Of a stretch of 64,000 nt of DNA, positions 10,784-21,098 are shown in pieces. Source of the DNA: Lytechinus pictus (taxonomy: Eukaryota; Echinodermata; Echinoidea; Temnopleuroida; Toxopneustidae). The stretch is taken from NCBI RefSeq assembly GCF_037042905.1, contig NC_087249.1:39701401-39765400 (forward strand), in the 5' to 3' direction. The notes beneath the pieces were generated by a model. That model did no database searches. It had not been told where the DNA came from and saw only the letters and a list, made by a program, of their open reading frames with translations. Made by a program: the position numbers and the translations under genes. The stretch's first letter is position 1. Each line of letters starts with the position of its first letter.

Positions 10784-10958
10784 GGAGCCCGTAACACAAA
10801 AATATGATGATCGTAGAGCATTTTTCTACAATTGATCGTAGAGCATTTTTCTACGATTGATCGTAGAGCATTTTTCTACGATTGATCCCATTGACTAAAG
10901 TGTGCAATCAATCAAGCGTATCAGTACGATCAATCGCTAACCTTTGTGTTACGGGAGG
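10784..10958. mobile_element. Miniature inverted-repeat element with three hairpin repeats
   Basis: 175 bp rather than 150. The 25 bp hairpin repeat is present three times, and the first carries CTACAATT instead of CTACGATT. CT flanks are conserved. Copy number has changed since unit amplification. Confidence 0.8.
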
Positions 10959-11051
10959 CTGGTCTATTGGTTTTGAAGAGGTAAGATCACTGGTTGGTTG
11001 AATGACTCCGAATAGATGTACTTTATTTTCACTGTTGACAATCAGTAAGAG

Positions 11052-11133
11052 GTTGCGATGGCCGAGAGGTTAAGGCGTTTGACTTGAAATCAAATGGGAT
11101 CTTCCCGCGTAGGTTCGAATCCTACTCGCAACG
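11052..11133 (+). tRNA. tRNA-Ser (TGA)
   Basis: Third TGA isoacceptor. Its upstream flank differs slightly (ACTGTTGACAATCAGT for ACTTTTAACAATTAGT). Confidence 0.93.
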
Positions 11134-13570
11134 AAATATACTCTCTGTGGTTTTTTGTGTCTCTCTTTTTTTTGTCACCATCTTGACTTTCACATCATAA
11201 ACAAAATATCTGACTTTACAGAGAAATACAATGAAAATTGTCAAGGCACACTGCCTTGTTGAGTAACTTTCAATCTTAACCCTAACTAGGCCGGGCTTTT
11301 TTGGCTGTTCTGTGACCGGGGGGTTGATTCAACCCCCCCCCCCCCCCTGAGATCTCGGCCGCCGATCGCGCGAGCGCCGCAAAAATTTGCACGCTGGTAG
11401 TGTGCGATGTAAAACAATGGAATTTTCAATTTTCAATAATTTTGCTAATTAAACAGTCATTTACAAACACTGCCTGAAACCATTTATTGGCAAAGCACGA
11501 GATGATTGAAAATATTGCAGGTCAATGGAATAATGTATCATTGATGGTTCCAAATAATATCTACAACATTTTCATGATCCATAATAGGGGCAGCCCTGAT
11601 TTTTCCGAACCTATTTTTAGCAATGTCTCGTACGACACATGAAAATGCAAAAGTTTTTCCTACAATTTTATTTTTGATGATGCAATTTCACAATAGCAGT
11701 TTCTCTATTTTTGACCCATGGGTGATCGATTTATCCAATAAGGATCTAATTACAGCCCTTCATTTTTCAATAATTGTCCTATTAAAAGTTGTCCCGTACG
11801 ACACACAATATATACTGCATTTAATTGCAGGATTTGGATTCAGAAACTATAAATAGTAGGCCTATTTTAATTTAAGTAATTGATTTGACATAAAGTGAAC
11901 TAATAAAGTACTCTTTCTATCTCCATAGAACATGAAATAGGTGATTCTAACCATTTTAATTGACTTCATGTAGGCGTATTCTTTTGTGAATCCCTTCAGC
12001 TAAACTGGTGATTTTCACTGGTCAGAGCAGGTTAATTTCTTTGTCATTGAGCATGAAAAGAAAACCTTTATAATTGATTCACCCTTGCCTGGAAGATGAC
12101 TTCCTCTTGCATGCTAATGTGAAATTATTATAAGATGTAAAAAAAAAATATTTACATATCAATCATCTATTTGGACTTCCCTTGATGATCACTAATTTTG
12201 TTATATGCAGTATTGAAACTCCTTACTTTTTTTCAATTTGTAAAAAAATCTGGAAAATAAGACAAACCATATGGTTTCATCAAATGCAGAAAGGTTCGAA
12301 AAAGTAGAATCACATTTCCTTAGAAAAAAAAATATTTAGTAGAATTACCAGTGAAAGTTGTCACATATATCATGTATAATACATTTTATATGAAAAAACA
12401 TGACATTTTAGCCCCATAATTTTTGCAAACAGTTTCATTCATTCATTGTTTAAATAGTGTATTGGAAATCATCAATTAATTCACTAAAATATAATTTCAC
12501 AGAGAACCTCAAGTTTTTGAGCTCGTAAAAATGCTGTGAACCATTTTACATTTCCCATCATGAAAAAAATGATAATATATTGATCCCGATTGTATATATC
12601 GAGGTTACTTAATTATATTGTAATGAATGACTACTTATTAAAATGCTTTTCATTCAAAAGGAAGAATTAAGGGGCGATGCTCCCCTTCTGATTGATAAAG
12701 AGTTCATTGTTTTATTCAGGCTGTCCAGTACAACACGCAAGTGCCTGTTCAACACACAAGTGTCCCGTACGACACATTATTTTGTTTATGATATATTGAC
12801 AGAAATATTCAGCCAATAGCGGTTTCTAACATAATGAATGTCTTACGTTTGATAGGATTATCATTATCATCAGCCAAATAAAGTGATTAAAGAAGTTAAA
12901 GAGACATAAACTAAGAAAGTTTGGCTTCAATTTAGAGATGTCCCGTAAGACACATTTTGAGTGTCCCGTACGCCACAATGTTCTTGAAAATTGTAATTTG
13001 CTTTATTTATTCATGAATGTTTATTTTGCTTTCTTTCATAGATGTGTTTGTTCTTGGGTAATTGAATATCAATTTGATTTCAGTTTCTATGAAAATTATC
13101 TGTCCAACTCACAGACTTTAGAGTACAAACTTGAGGTTTCTAAAAAAGCCACTTTTTCTGCGTCCGTACGACACATTACTATTTTAAATCTGTATAATAC
13201 AGGATGTGAATTCAAGTCATGTTAAGTCTAGGCTTTCCTAATACTCTGGTAGTACTTGATGATCACCTTTAGTTACTGGAATATTTTTTGTTTTTCTTAT
13301 AAAAAAACTGTCAAATGTTCTCTAAATGTCCCGTACGACACGTATGGAATCACCCTAATACGGAAAGGGTCAATTAGGTATTCGTTTCACAAAATTGTAT
13401 CTGTAATTCTACTTTTATCAACGTTAAAATAATGATCTTTGGAGAAAAATCAGAAACATAACACGCCATATATTGGATCAACGTTTGACGTCACTTAATA
13501 CCGAGAGATGTGACTGGGCCTATTGTTATTGTTCTGTTAGCACTGTGGTATGGTCTATTGGTTTGAAGGA

Positions 13571-13597
13571 GTTGATATGGCCGAGTGGTTATCTAGT
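13571..13597 (+). pseudogene. Truncated tRNA-Ser 5' half
   Basis: Unit 4 relic, GGCCGAG variant. Confidence 0.65.
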
Positions 13598-13638
13598 TTA
13601 TTTTAAATTTTACTTCCAATATGTTAAGTAACAAGTAG

Positions 13639-13720
13639 GTTGCGATGGCCGAGTGGTTAAGGCGTTTGACTAGAAATCAAATGGGATCTTCCCGCGTAGG
13701 TTCGAATCCTACTCGCAACG
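13639..13720 (+). tRNA. tRNA-Ser (AGA)
   Basis: Consensus gene with the copy-1 flank and T-runs. Confidence 0.95.
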
Positions 13721-14117
13721 AAATATACTTCCTGTGGTTTTTTGTTTCTCTCTTTTTTTTGTCACCATCTTGACTTTCACATCATAAACAAAATATCTGA
13801 CTTTACAGAGAAATACAATTAAATTATCAAGGCACACTGCCTTTATTTGGTAACTTTCAATCTTAAAACATATTTCATTAAAATGATCTTTTAAATATTG
13901 ATGAATATTTGAATTGAGCATCATGATTGTGACACAGGTCACTGCTAAGTTTAAATATCCTGTTGTCATGACGGCTGATTACCGTGCTTTTGATTTGCAA
14001 AGATCACGTGACTAAATCACCAGATCTTATATAACTTTGAAGTTTGAATGCATCAGGCCAAGAACTTGGTAGAATCGATTCGAAGTTAACTTTTCATAAT
14101 CAGACCAGAAATATCAA

Positions 14118-14199
14118 GTTGCGATGGCCGAGTGGTTAAGGCGTTTGACTAGAAATCAAATGGGATCTTCCCGCGTAGGTTCGAATCCTACTCGCAACG
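14118..14199 (+). tRNA. tRNA-Ser (AGA)
   Basis: Occupies the position of the acceptor-mismatch copy in units 1-3 but has the intact GTTGCGA stem and GTGGTT D-loop. It shows the undamaged form of that lineage. Confidence 0.95.
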
Positions 14200-14478
14200 A
14201 TAGGATTTGGTTTCTTCCCTTTTTTGCAGATGAGCGGATTTGATTTGAGCGAATGATTATGAAGGTGCATATTATTTTTCCTTTTCCTTCCGTATCATCT
14301 TTTCCCCACCCCGCCTTTTTTTACATCAGCGTGAAAAAAACATTTTATCATTTAGTTTAAGTCTTTACCCATTTCCATTTAATCGAACTTAAATAACTTT
14401 GAATGCGTCAAGAACAGGCCAAGAACTTGGTAGAACTGATTCGAAGTTAACTTTTAATAATCATACCAGAAATATCAA

Positions 14479-14560
14479 GTTGCGATGGCCGAGTGGTTAA
14501 GGCGTTTGACTAGAAATCAAATGGGATCTTCCCGCGTAGGTTCGAATCCTACTCGCAACG
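14479..14560 (+). tRNA. tRNA-Ser (AGA)
   Basis: Consensus gene. The flank contains TTTTTT about 20 bp downstream and then the 3.6 kb insertion. Confidence 0.95.
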
Positions 14561-14606
14561 AAATATACTTCCTGTTAGTTTTTTGTTTCTCTCTTTTTTT
14601 GTCACC

Positions 14607-14611
14607 ATCTT
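14607..14611 (+). repeat. Target-site duplication ATCTT (left)
   Basis: ATCTT here and at 18208-18212. Removing the element and one copy restores the flank CACCATCTTGACTTTCAC, seen uninterrupted at about 1210. Confidence 0.85.
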
Positions 14612-17600
14612 AGGCCAAGAGCATTAGGTTTAACATGGACATTTTTGGTAACAAGCTGATTTTTTCAGGATAGGTCCAGAAATATGTCTAGAATAACATA
14701 CTAAAAGTCCTTATATATCCTCCTTGAGGGTTTTCCGTCATCCAAGATGACGTCCAAAATGGCCGCCATTACAGAAAATGGCCATAACGCTCTCATTATC
14801 CAACCTAGACATCGAATTTTGGGGCATATTTCATGGTTTAAAGGTGTAAAAAGAGCTATTGATAAAAGTTAGAGTGAACATAGGCAGACCAGTATTCCTA
14901 AAAATCCAAGATGGCGTCTACAATGGCCGCCAAAGCCTAAAAACCCACAATTCATCGAGTACTAATGTTAGTATCTTTAATTTTGTTTCTATTCAGTGGT
15001 GTTAAGGGTCAAGTAGTACATTTGGACAAGTTACAAGGACAGTCAGTGGTCAAGTATGTCCAAAAATCCAAGATTGCTTCGAAAAATGAGGTCTAAAATG
15101 GTTGATATTACTTACAAATGGACATAGTACATTTAATATCTGCTTGAGATATATGATTTTGGTATCTAAACCATGGTTTAAAGGGTCAAATAATACATTA
15201 GGACAGGTTAAAAGGAGTTTCAGTGGTCCATTATGTCCAAAAATCCAAGACGGTTTCCAAAAATGGAGTCTGAAGTGGCTGCTATTCCTTACAAAGGGAC
15301 ATAGTTAATTTTACATCCGCGTGAGAGATATCATTTTAGTGTCTAAACCATGGTTTGAAGAGTCAAATAATACATAAGGACAGGTTAAATGGACAGTCAG
15401 TGGTCCAGTATGTCAAAAAATCCAAGATTTCTTCCAAAAATGGAGTTTAAATTGACTGCCGTTACTGAAAAATTGATATAAAAATTGAAGATGGCTTGTA
15501 AAAATGGAGTCTAAATTGAGATAGTCTATCTATTATCTACCTTGGAGATGATATTTTGGGGTCTAAAGCATGGTTTAAAGGGTAAAATAATGCATTATGA
15601 CAGGTTAAGAGGACATTCCTTGGTCCAGTATGTCATAAAATCCAAGATGGTTTCCAAAAATGGAGTCTAAATTGATTGCTGTTACTGAAAATGGACATAG
15701 TTCATTATTTTGATATCTGCCTGGGATATATGATTTTGGTGTCAAAACCATTGTCTAAAGGGTCAAATAATATATTATGAAAGTTCAAAGGACAGTCAGT
15801 GGTCCTGCATGTACAAAAATCCAAGATGGTTTCCAAAAATGCAGTCTAAATTGACTGCTGTTACTGAAAATGGACATACTTCATTAAAAATCCACCTAAG
15901 AGATATGGTTGTAGTGTCTATACTGTGGTTTAAAGGATCAAATAATACACCAGGACAAGTAAAAAGGACCGCCATTGGTCCAGTATGTCCAAAAATCCCA
16001 GATGGCTTCCAAAAATGGAGTCTAAATTGACTGCTGCTACTGAAAAATTGACATATTTCATTAAGAATACACCCGAGATATATGATTGTGGTGTCGAAAC
16101 TATTGTTTAGAAGGTCAAATAATACACTTGGACAAGAAAAACATGACCGCCAGTGGTCCAATATGTCTAAAAATCAAAGTATTTAATATCTGCCTGGCAG
16201 ATATGATTTTGGTGTGTAAACCATGGTTTATAGAACCAAATAATATATTGACACAAGTTACAAGGACAGCCAGTGGTCCAGTAGGCCTATGTCCGAAATC
16301 CAAGATGGCTTCCAAAAATAAAATCTTAATTGACTGCTGTGACTGAAAACAAAGGACAAATTTTTATCCAAAATCCACCTGAAAGATATGATTGTGGTGT
16401 CTATACTACGTTTTCAAGGGTCAAGTAATATTTTTGACTGTTAACTATGATATACAGTTGTCCATTTTACCTAAAAATCCCAGATGGCTTCCAAAACGGC
16501 GTCTTAATAACTCCCATCATTTGAAAATAGTGTTAATTCATACAATATCCACCTGTGAGGAATAATTGCGGTATCAACGCTTAAATGCATTGGGGAAAAG
16601 TGATCCTATGGCTTATGATTTCAGGAGCAGGTAACAGCAGGCATTTTTCAATAATTTTACCCCCTTGGATTTTTGCACATAATGAAGAGCTGAACATCCT
16701 TGTTACTTGTCCTATATTTGCCAATTCACTTCTCACAGGTGGATATGAAGTATGACCGTTTTTAAGTGATGGGAGTTACACGCCCTTTTGGAAGCCCTCT
16801 TGGATTTTAATGCAAAATGGACAATTGCATATCATTGTGAGGGGTCCCAAAGTATTATTTGACTCCTGAAACTATAGACACCAAAATACTAGTAATATCT
16901 CTCACGCGGATGTAAAATATACTAATGTCCCTTTGTAAGTTATAGCAGCCACTTTAGACTCCATTTTTTGGCAGCCATCTTTGTTTTTTGGACATACTGG
17001 ACCACTGCGTGTCCATTTACCTTCTCGTAATGTATTATTTGACCCTTTAATTGGTTTAGACACCACACTATCATCTCCCAGGCAGATATTAAATGAACTG
17101 TTATGTTAATTTGTTTGTAACAACAGCCATTTTAGACTCCATCTTTACAAGCCGTCTTCGATTTTTGGACATACTGGACCACTGGCGGTCCTGTTTTTCT
17201 TGTCCTAGTGTATTATTTGACCCTCTAAACAATCGTTTCGACACCGCAATCATATCTCTCGTGTGGATTCTTAATGAAATATGTCAATTTTTCAGTAACA
17301 GTAGTCAATTTAGACTCCATTTTTGGAAGCCATCTTGGATATTTGGACATACTGGACCACTGCATGTCCTTTCTAACCTGTCCTTAGGTATTATCTGACC
17401 CTTTAAACCATGGTTTAGACAACAAAATATTATCTCCCTGGCAGATATTAGATGAACTATGTCAATTTTAGTTTCCATTTTACAAGCCGTCTTTGATTTT
17501 TATGTCAATTTTTCAGAAACAGCAGTAAATTTAGACTCCATTTTTGGAAGTCGTCTTGGATTTTTGGACATACTGGACCTGTGAGAGTCTTTTTAACCTG

Positions 17601-18207
17601 TCCTAATGTATTGTTTGACCCTTCAAACCATGGTTTAGACACCACAATCATATATGCAGGCAGATATTAAATGTACTATGTCCATTTGTAAGTAATAGAA
17701 GCCATTTTAAACCCCATTTTTGGAAGCAATCTTGGATTTTTGGACAAACTTGACCATTGACTGTCCTTGTAACTTGTCCAAATGTACTACTTGACCCTTA
17801 ACACCACTGAATAGAAACAAAATTAAAGATACTAACATAAGCAATAGATGAATTGTGGATTTTTAGGCTTTGGCAGCCATTTTAGACGCCATCTTGGATT
17901 TTTAGGTATACTGGTCTGCCTATATATGTTCACTCTAACTTTTATCAATAGCTCTTTTTACACCTTTAAACCATGAAATATGCCCCAAAATTCGATGTCT
18001 AGGTTGGATAATGAGAGCGTTATCGCCATTTTTCTGTAATGGCGGCCATTTTGGACGCCATCTTGGATTACGGAAAACCCTCAAGGAGGATATAAGAAGA
18101 CTTTTAGTATATTATTCTAGACACATTCCTGGACCTATCCTGAAAAATTCAGCTTGTTACCTGAAATTTCCTTTCTTAAGCCTATTTTGGCCTAATGCTC
18201 TTGGACT
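14612..18207. mobile_element. 3.6 kb foldback transposon-like element
   Basis: The ends are AGGCCAAGAGCATTAGG and, inverted, AGTCCAAGAGCATTAGG. Each arm is well over 1 kb. The left arm (to about 16600) contains roughly nine diverged 170-180 bp direct repeats, each with a core near CCAAGATGGCTTCCAAAAAT followed by GTCTAAATTGACTGC and a CCATGGTTTAAAGGGTCAAA block. The right arm (from about 16790) contains the same repeats in reverse orientation. A ~200 bp centre separates them. Open frames across it are repeat shadows and no transposase is visible. The class is uncertain; long-armed foldback elements are known from sea urchins, but I cannot assign this one to a named family. Confidence 0.85.
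16600..16790. other. Centre of the foldback element
   Basis: Sequence between the two arms, including CAGGAGCAGGTAACAGCAGG. No reading frame of note. The hinge position is approximate because the arms are diverged. Confidence 0.5.
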
Positions 18208-18212
18208 ATCTT
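18208..18212 (+). repeat. Target-site duplication ATCTT (right)
   Basis: Partner of 14607-14611. Confidence 0.85.
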
Positions 18213-18525
18213 GACTTTCACATCATAAACAAAATATCTGACTTTACAGAGAAATACAATTAAATTATCAAGGCACACTGCCTTATTGGGTAACTTTCAA
18301 TCTTAAAACATATTTCATGAAAATGATCTTTTAAATATTGATGAACATTTGAATTGAGCATCATGATTGTGACACAGGTCACTGCTAAGTTTAAATATCC
18401 TGTTGTCATGACGGCTGATTACCGTGCTTTTGATTTGCAAAGATCACGTGACTAAATCACCAGATCTTATATAATTTTGAAGTTTGAATGCATCAGGCCA
18501 AGAACTTGGTAGAATCGATTCGAAG

Positions 18526-18557
18526 TTAACTTTTAATAATCATACCAGAAATATCAA
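18526..18557 (+). promoter_or_regulatory. Conserved upstream block of the tRNA genes
   Basis: AACTTTTAATAATCATACC lies about 15-35 bp before the tRNA and is kept before almost every copy in the monomer array and before copies 2 and 3 of the long units. The AT-rich TTTTAATAAT part sits where TATA-like elements assist Pol III at some metazoan tRNA genes. The role is inferred from conservation alone, and recent duplication could explain it. Confidence 0.35.
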
Positions 18558-18639
18558 GTTGCGATGGCCGAGTGGTTAAGGCGTTTGACTAGAAATCAAA
18601 TGGGATCTTCCCGCGTAGGTTCGAATCCTACTCGCAACG
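18558..18639 (+). tRNA. tRNA-Ser (AGA)
   Basis: Consensus gene followed by an A-type spacer with TTTT at about +11 and a nine-T run. Confidence 0.95.
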
Positions 18640-18915
18640 ATAGGAATTGGTTTTCTTCTCTCTTTTTTTTTTGCAAATGAGCGGATTTGATTTGAGCGAA
18701 TGATTATGAGGGTGCATATTATTTTTATTTTTCCTTCCGTATCATCTTCTCCCCACCCCGCCTCTTTTTTACATGAGCGTGAAAAAAGCATTTTATCATT
18801 TAGTTTAAGTCTATACCTATTTCCATTTAATCGATCTTAAATAACTTTGAATGCATCAAGAACTTGGTAGAACTGATTCAAAGTTAACTTTTAATAATCA
18901 TACCAGAAATATCAA

Positions 18916-18997
18916 GTTGCGATGGCCGAGTGGTTAAGGCGTTTGACTAGAAATCAAATGGGATCTTCCCGCGTAGGTTCGAATCCTACTCGCAACG
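18916..18997 (+). tRNA. tRNA-Ser (AGA)
   Basis: Consensus gene followed by a B-type spacer. Confidence 0.95.
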
Positions 18998-19277
18998 ATA
19001 GGATTTGGTTTTCTTCCCTTTTTTGCAGATGAGCGGATTTGATTTGAGCGAATGATTATGAAGGTGCATATTATTTTTCCTTTTCCTTCCGTATCATCTT
19101 TTCTCCACCCCGCCTTTTTTTACATCAGCGTGAAAAAAACATTTTATCATTTAGTTTAAGTCTTTACCCATTTCCATTTAATCGATCTTAAATAACTTTG
19201 AATGCGTCAAGAACAGGCCAAGAACTTGGTAGAACTGATTCGAAGTTAACTTTTAATAATCATACCAGAAATATCAA

Positions 19278-19359
19278 GTTGCGATGGCCGAGTGGTTAAG
19301 GCGTTTGACTAGAAATCAAATGGGATCTTCCCGCGTAGGTTCGAATCCTACTCGCAACG
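19278..19359 (+). tRNA. tRNA-Ser (AGA)
   Basis: Consensus gene followed by an A-type spacer. Confidence 0.95.
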
Positions 19360-19634
19360 ATAGGAATTGGTTTTCTTCTCTCTTTTTTTTTTGCAAATGA
19401 GCGGATTTGATTTGAGCGAATGATTATGAGGGTGCATATTATTTTTATTTTTCCTTCCGTATCATCTTCTCCCCACCCCGCCTTTTTTTACATGAGCGTG
19501 AAAAAAGCATTTTATCATTTAGTTTAAGTCTATACCTATTTCCATTTAATCGATCTTAAATAACTTTGAATGCATCAAGAACTTGGTAGAACTGATTCAA
19601 AGTTAACTTTTAATAATCATACCAGAAATATCAA

Positions 19635-19716
19635 GTTGCGATGGCCGAGTGGTTAAGGCGTTTGACTAGAAATCAAATGGGATCTTCCCGCGTAGGTTCG
19701 AATCCTACTCGCAACG
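19635..19716 (+). tRNA. tRNA-Ser (AGA)
   Basis: Consensus gene followed by a B-type spacer. Confidence 0.95.
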
Positions 19717-19996
19717 ATAGGATTTGGTTTTCTTCCCTTTTTTGCAGATGAGCGGATTTGATTTGAGCGAATGATTATGAAGGTGCATATTATTTTTCCT
19801 TTTCCTTCCGTATCATCTTTTCTCCACCCCGCCTGTTTTTACATCAGCGTGAAAAAAACATTTTATCATTTAGTTTAAGTCTTTACCCATTTCCATTTAA
19901 TCGATCTTAAATAACTTTGAATGCGTCAAGAACAGGCCAAGAACTTGGTAGAACTGATTCGAAGTTAACTTTTAATAATCATACCAGAAATATCAA

Positions 19997-20078
19997 GTTG
20001 CGATGGCCGAGTGGTTAAGGCGTTTGACTAGAAATCAAATGGGATCTTCCCGCGTAGGTTCGAATCCTACTCGCAACG
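19997..20078 (+). tRNA. tRNA-Ser (AGA)
   Basis: Consensus gene followed by an A-type spacer, the last of the array. Confidence 0.95.
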
Positions 20079-20354
20079 ATAGGAATTGGTTTTCTTCTCT
20101 CTTTTTTTTTTGCAAATGAGCGGATTTGATTTGAGCGAATGATTATGAGGGTGCATATTATTTTTATTTTTCCTTCCGTATCATCTTCTCCCCACCCCGC
20201 CTCTTTTTTACATGAGCGTGAAAAAAGCATTTTATTATTTAGTTTAAGTCTATACCTATTTCCATTTAATCGATCTTAAATAACTTTGAATGCATCAAGA
20301 ACTTGGTAGAACTGATTCAAAGTTAACTTTTAATAATCATACCAGAAATATCAA

Positions 20355-20436
20355 GTTGCGATGGCCGAGTGGTTAAGGCGTTTGACTTGAAATCAAATGG
20401 GATCTTCCCGCGTAGGTTCGAATCCTACTCGCAACG
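20355..20436 (+). tRNA. tRNA-Ser (TGA), array-terminal copy
   Basis: Anticodon TGA with the D-arm of the AGA genes (GAGTGGTT, not GAGAGGTT), so it is not a simple copy of the unit-type TGA gene. The 3' flank changes abruptly to an (ATTT)n microsatellite with no four-T run for about 30 bp, which may weaken termination. Confidence 0.9.
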
Positions 20437-20440
20437 AAAG

Positions 20441-20461
20441 ATTTATTTATTTATTTATTTA
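20441..20461. repeat. (TTTA)n microsatellite at the array edge
   Basis: ATTTATTTATTTATTTATTT directly follows the last tRNA, where homology to the array ends. Confidence 0.85.
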
Positions 20462-20807
20462 GACAATCGCATTTTTTTCTTCACAATTGACCGCTTTAAT
20501 TATCAGTCACAATCGTCATAACCTGCCGCAATCAATGGTCGGTTTGGGATCGGTCTTATATCAGTCTGTTGTAGAAGTTGTTGGTCTCCAGACGTAGCTT
20601 TATAGGGGGAGCAAGTCATGAACACCCCCCCCCCACACACACACACACACACACACCCACACACACTCACACCATTTTCTACGCCATTTCATTTTGGAAG
20701 AAATACTACAGTCAATAATAGGTTTCAAGTTTATTTCATTGATTTCAAATCTAAACATAAAGGATTACGTTCAAATAAAATTAACGAATTTTAATTATCA
20801 AACAAAA
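20462..20807. other. Array flank with CA repeat
   Basis: Contains a dispersed GGTCGGTTTGGGATCGGT motif (about 20537), a C-run, and a (CA)n tract at about 20632-20660. No gene seen. Confidence 0.7.
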
Positions 20808-20832
20808 GTTCAGTTCAGTTCAGTTCAGTTCA
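20808..20832 (-). repeat. Retrotransposon 3' tail, five GTTCA units
   Basis: Exact pentanucleotide repeat at the 3' terminus of the element. Confidence 0.9.
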
Positions 20833-21098
20833 ATTTATTCATTTTCTCAGCATAAAAAAATGATATATATACAATATGTACAGGAATGACAAATAGTATC
20901 AGAGAAAATTGGAAACTACAGAAAAGTTTATAAAAACTTGTGAGTAGTAGTTCCCAGTACATTGTATGACATTAATATTGAATTAAAACCAAAAAAAAAG
21001 AGAAAAAATGCACACACAGCATCAACAAACACCAGCAAACACACAGGGAGGGTAGGGCGGTAAATGTATGAGATTTCAGCAAGGAGAAAGGCAACAAA

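Larger units (their letters stand above)
7856..12554. repeat. Tandem tRNA-Ser array, unit 3, rearranged (4699 bp)
   Basis: The first part (7856-9022) matches unit 1 through its first tRNA. The 3' flank then joins directly to sequence that follows the fourth tRNA in other units (from about 9118), so copies 2-4 and the miniature element are missing. At about 9597 the sequence jumps back to just upstream of the truncated relic and a full set of four tRNAs follows. This is a deletion between homologous tRNA flanks followed by a partial duplication. Confidence 0.9.
12555..14606. repeat. Tandem tRNA-Ser array, unit 4 (partial, interrupted)
   Basis: Follows the unit plan through its first tRNA, but its second and third tRNAs are both consensus AGA genes. 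The third is followed by a copy-1-type flank, which the foldback element at 14612 interrupts. No TGA gene, miniature element or C-tract is present before the insertion. It looks like the transition from the long-unit array to the 360 bp monomer array. Confidence 0.85.
18213..20436. repeat. tRNA-Ser monomer array with A/B higher-order structure
   Basis: After 345 bp of copy-1 flank, six tRNA-Ser genes occur at 357-362 bp spacing. Two spacer types alternate. A begins ATAGGAATTGG and lacks the AACAGGCCAAG segment; B begins ATAGGATTTGG and has it. The order is A, B, A, B, A, so the repeating block is a ~720 bp dimer. Every spacer ends in a conserved upstream block, AGTTAACTTTTAATAATCAT. Confidence 0.92.

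Noticed and set aside
15796-17398. Overlapping open frames across the foldback element
   Set aside because: The products are translations of the ~175 bp repeats in both directions; no transposase motif.
18576-20230. Identical 71-codon minus-strand frames (18576, 20015)
   Set aside because: Antisense shadows of tRNA plus A-type spacer.
1-20436. CRISPR array or bacterial mobile island
   Set aside because: The repeats are kilobase units with eukaryotic Ser tRNAs (no encoded CCA), and the window contains spliced genes.
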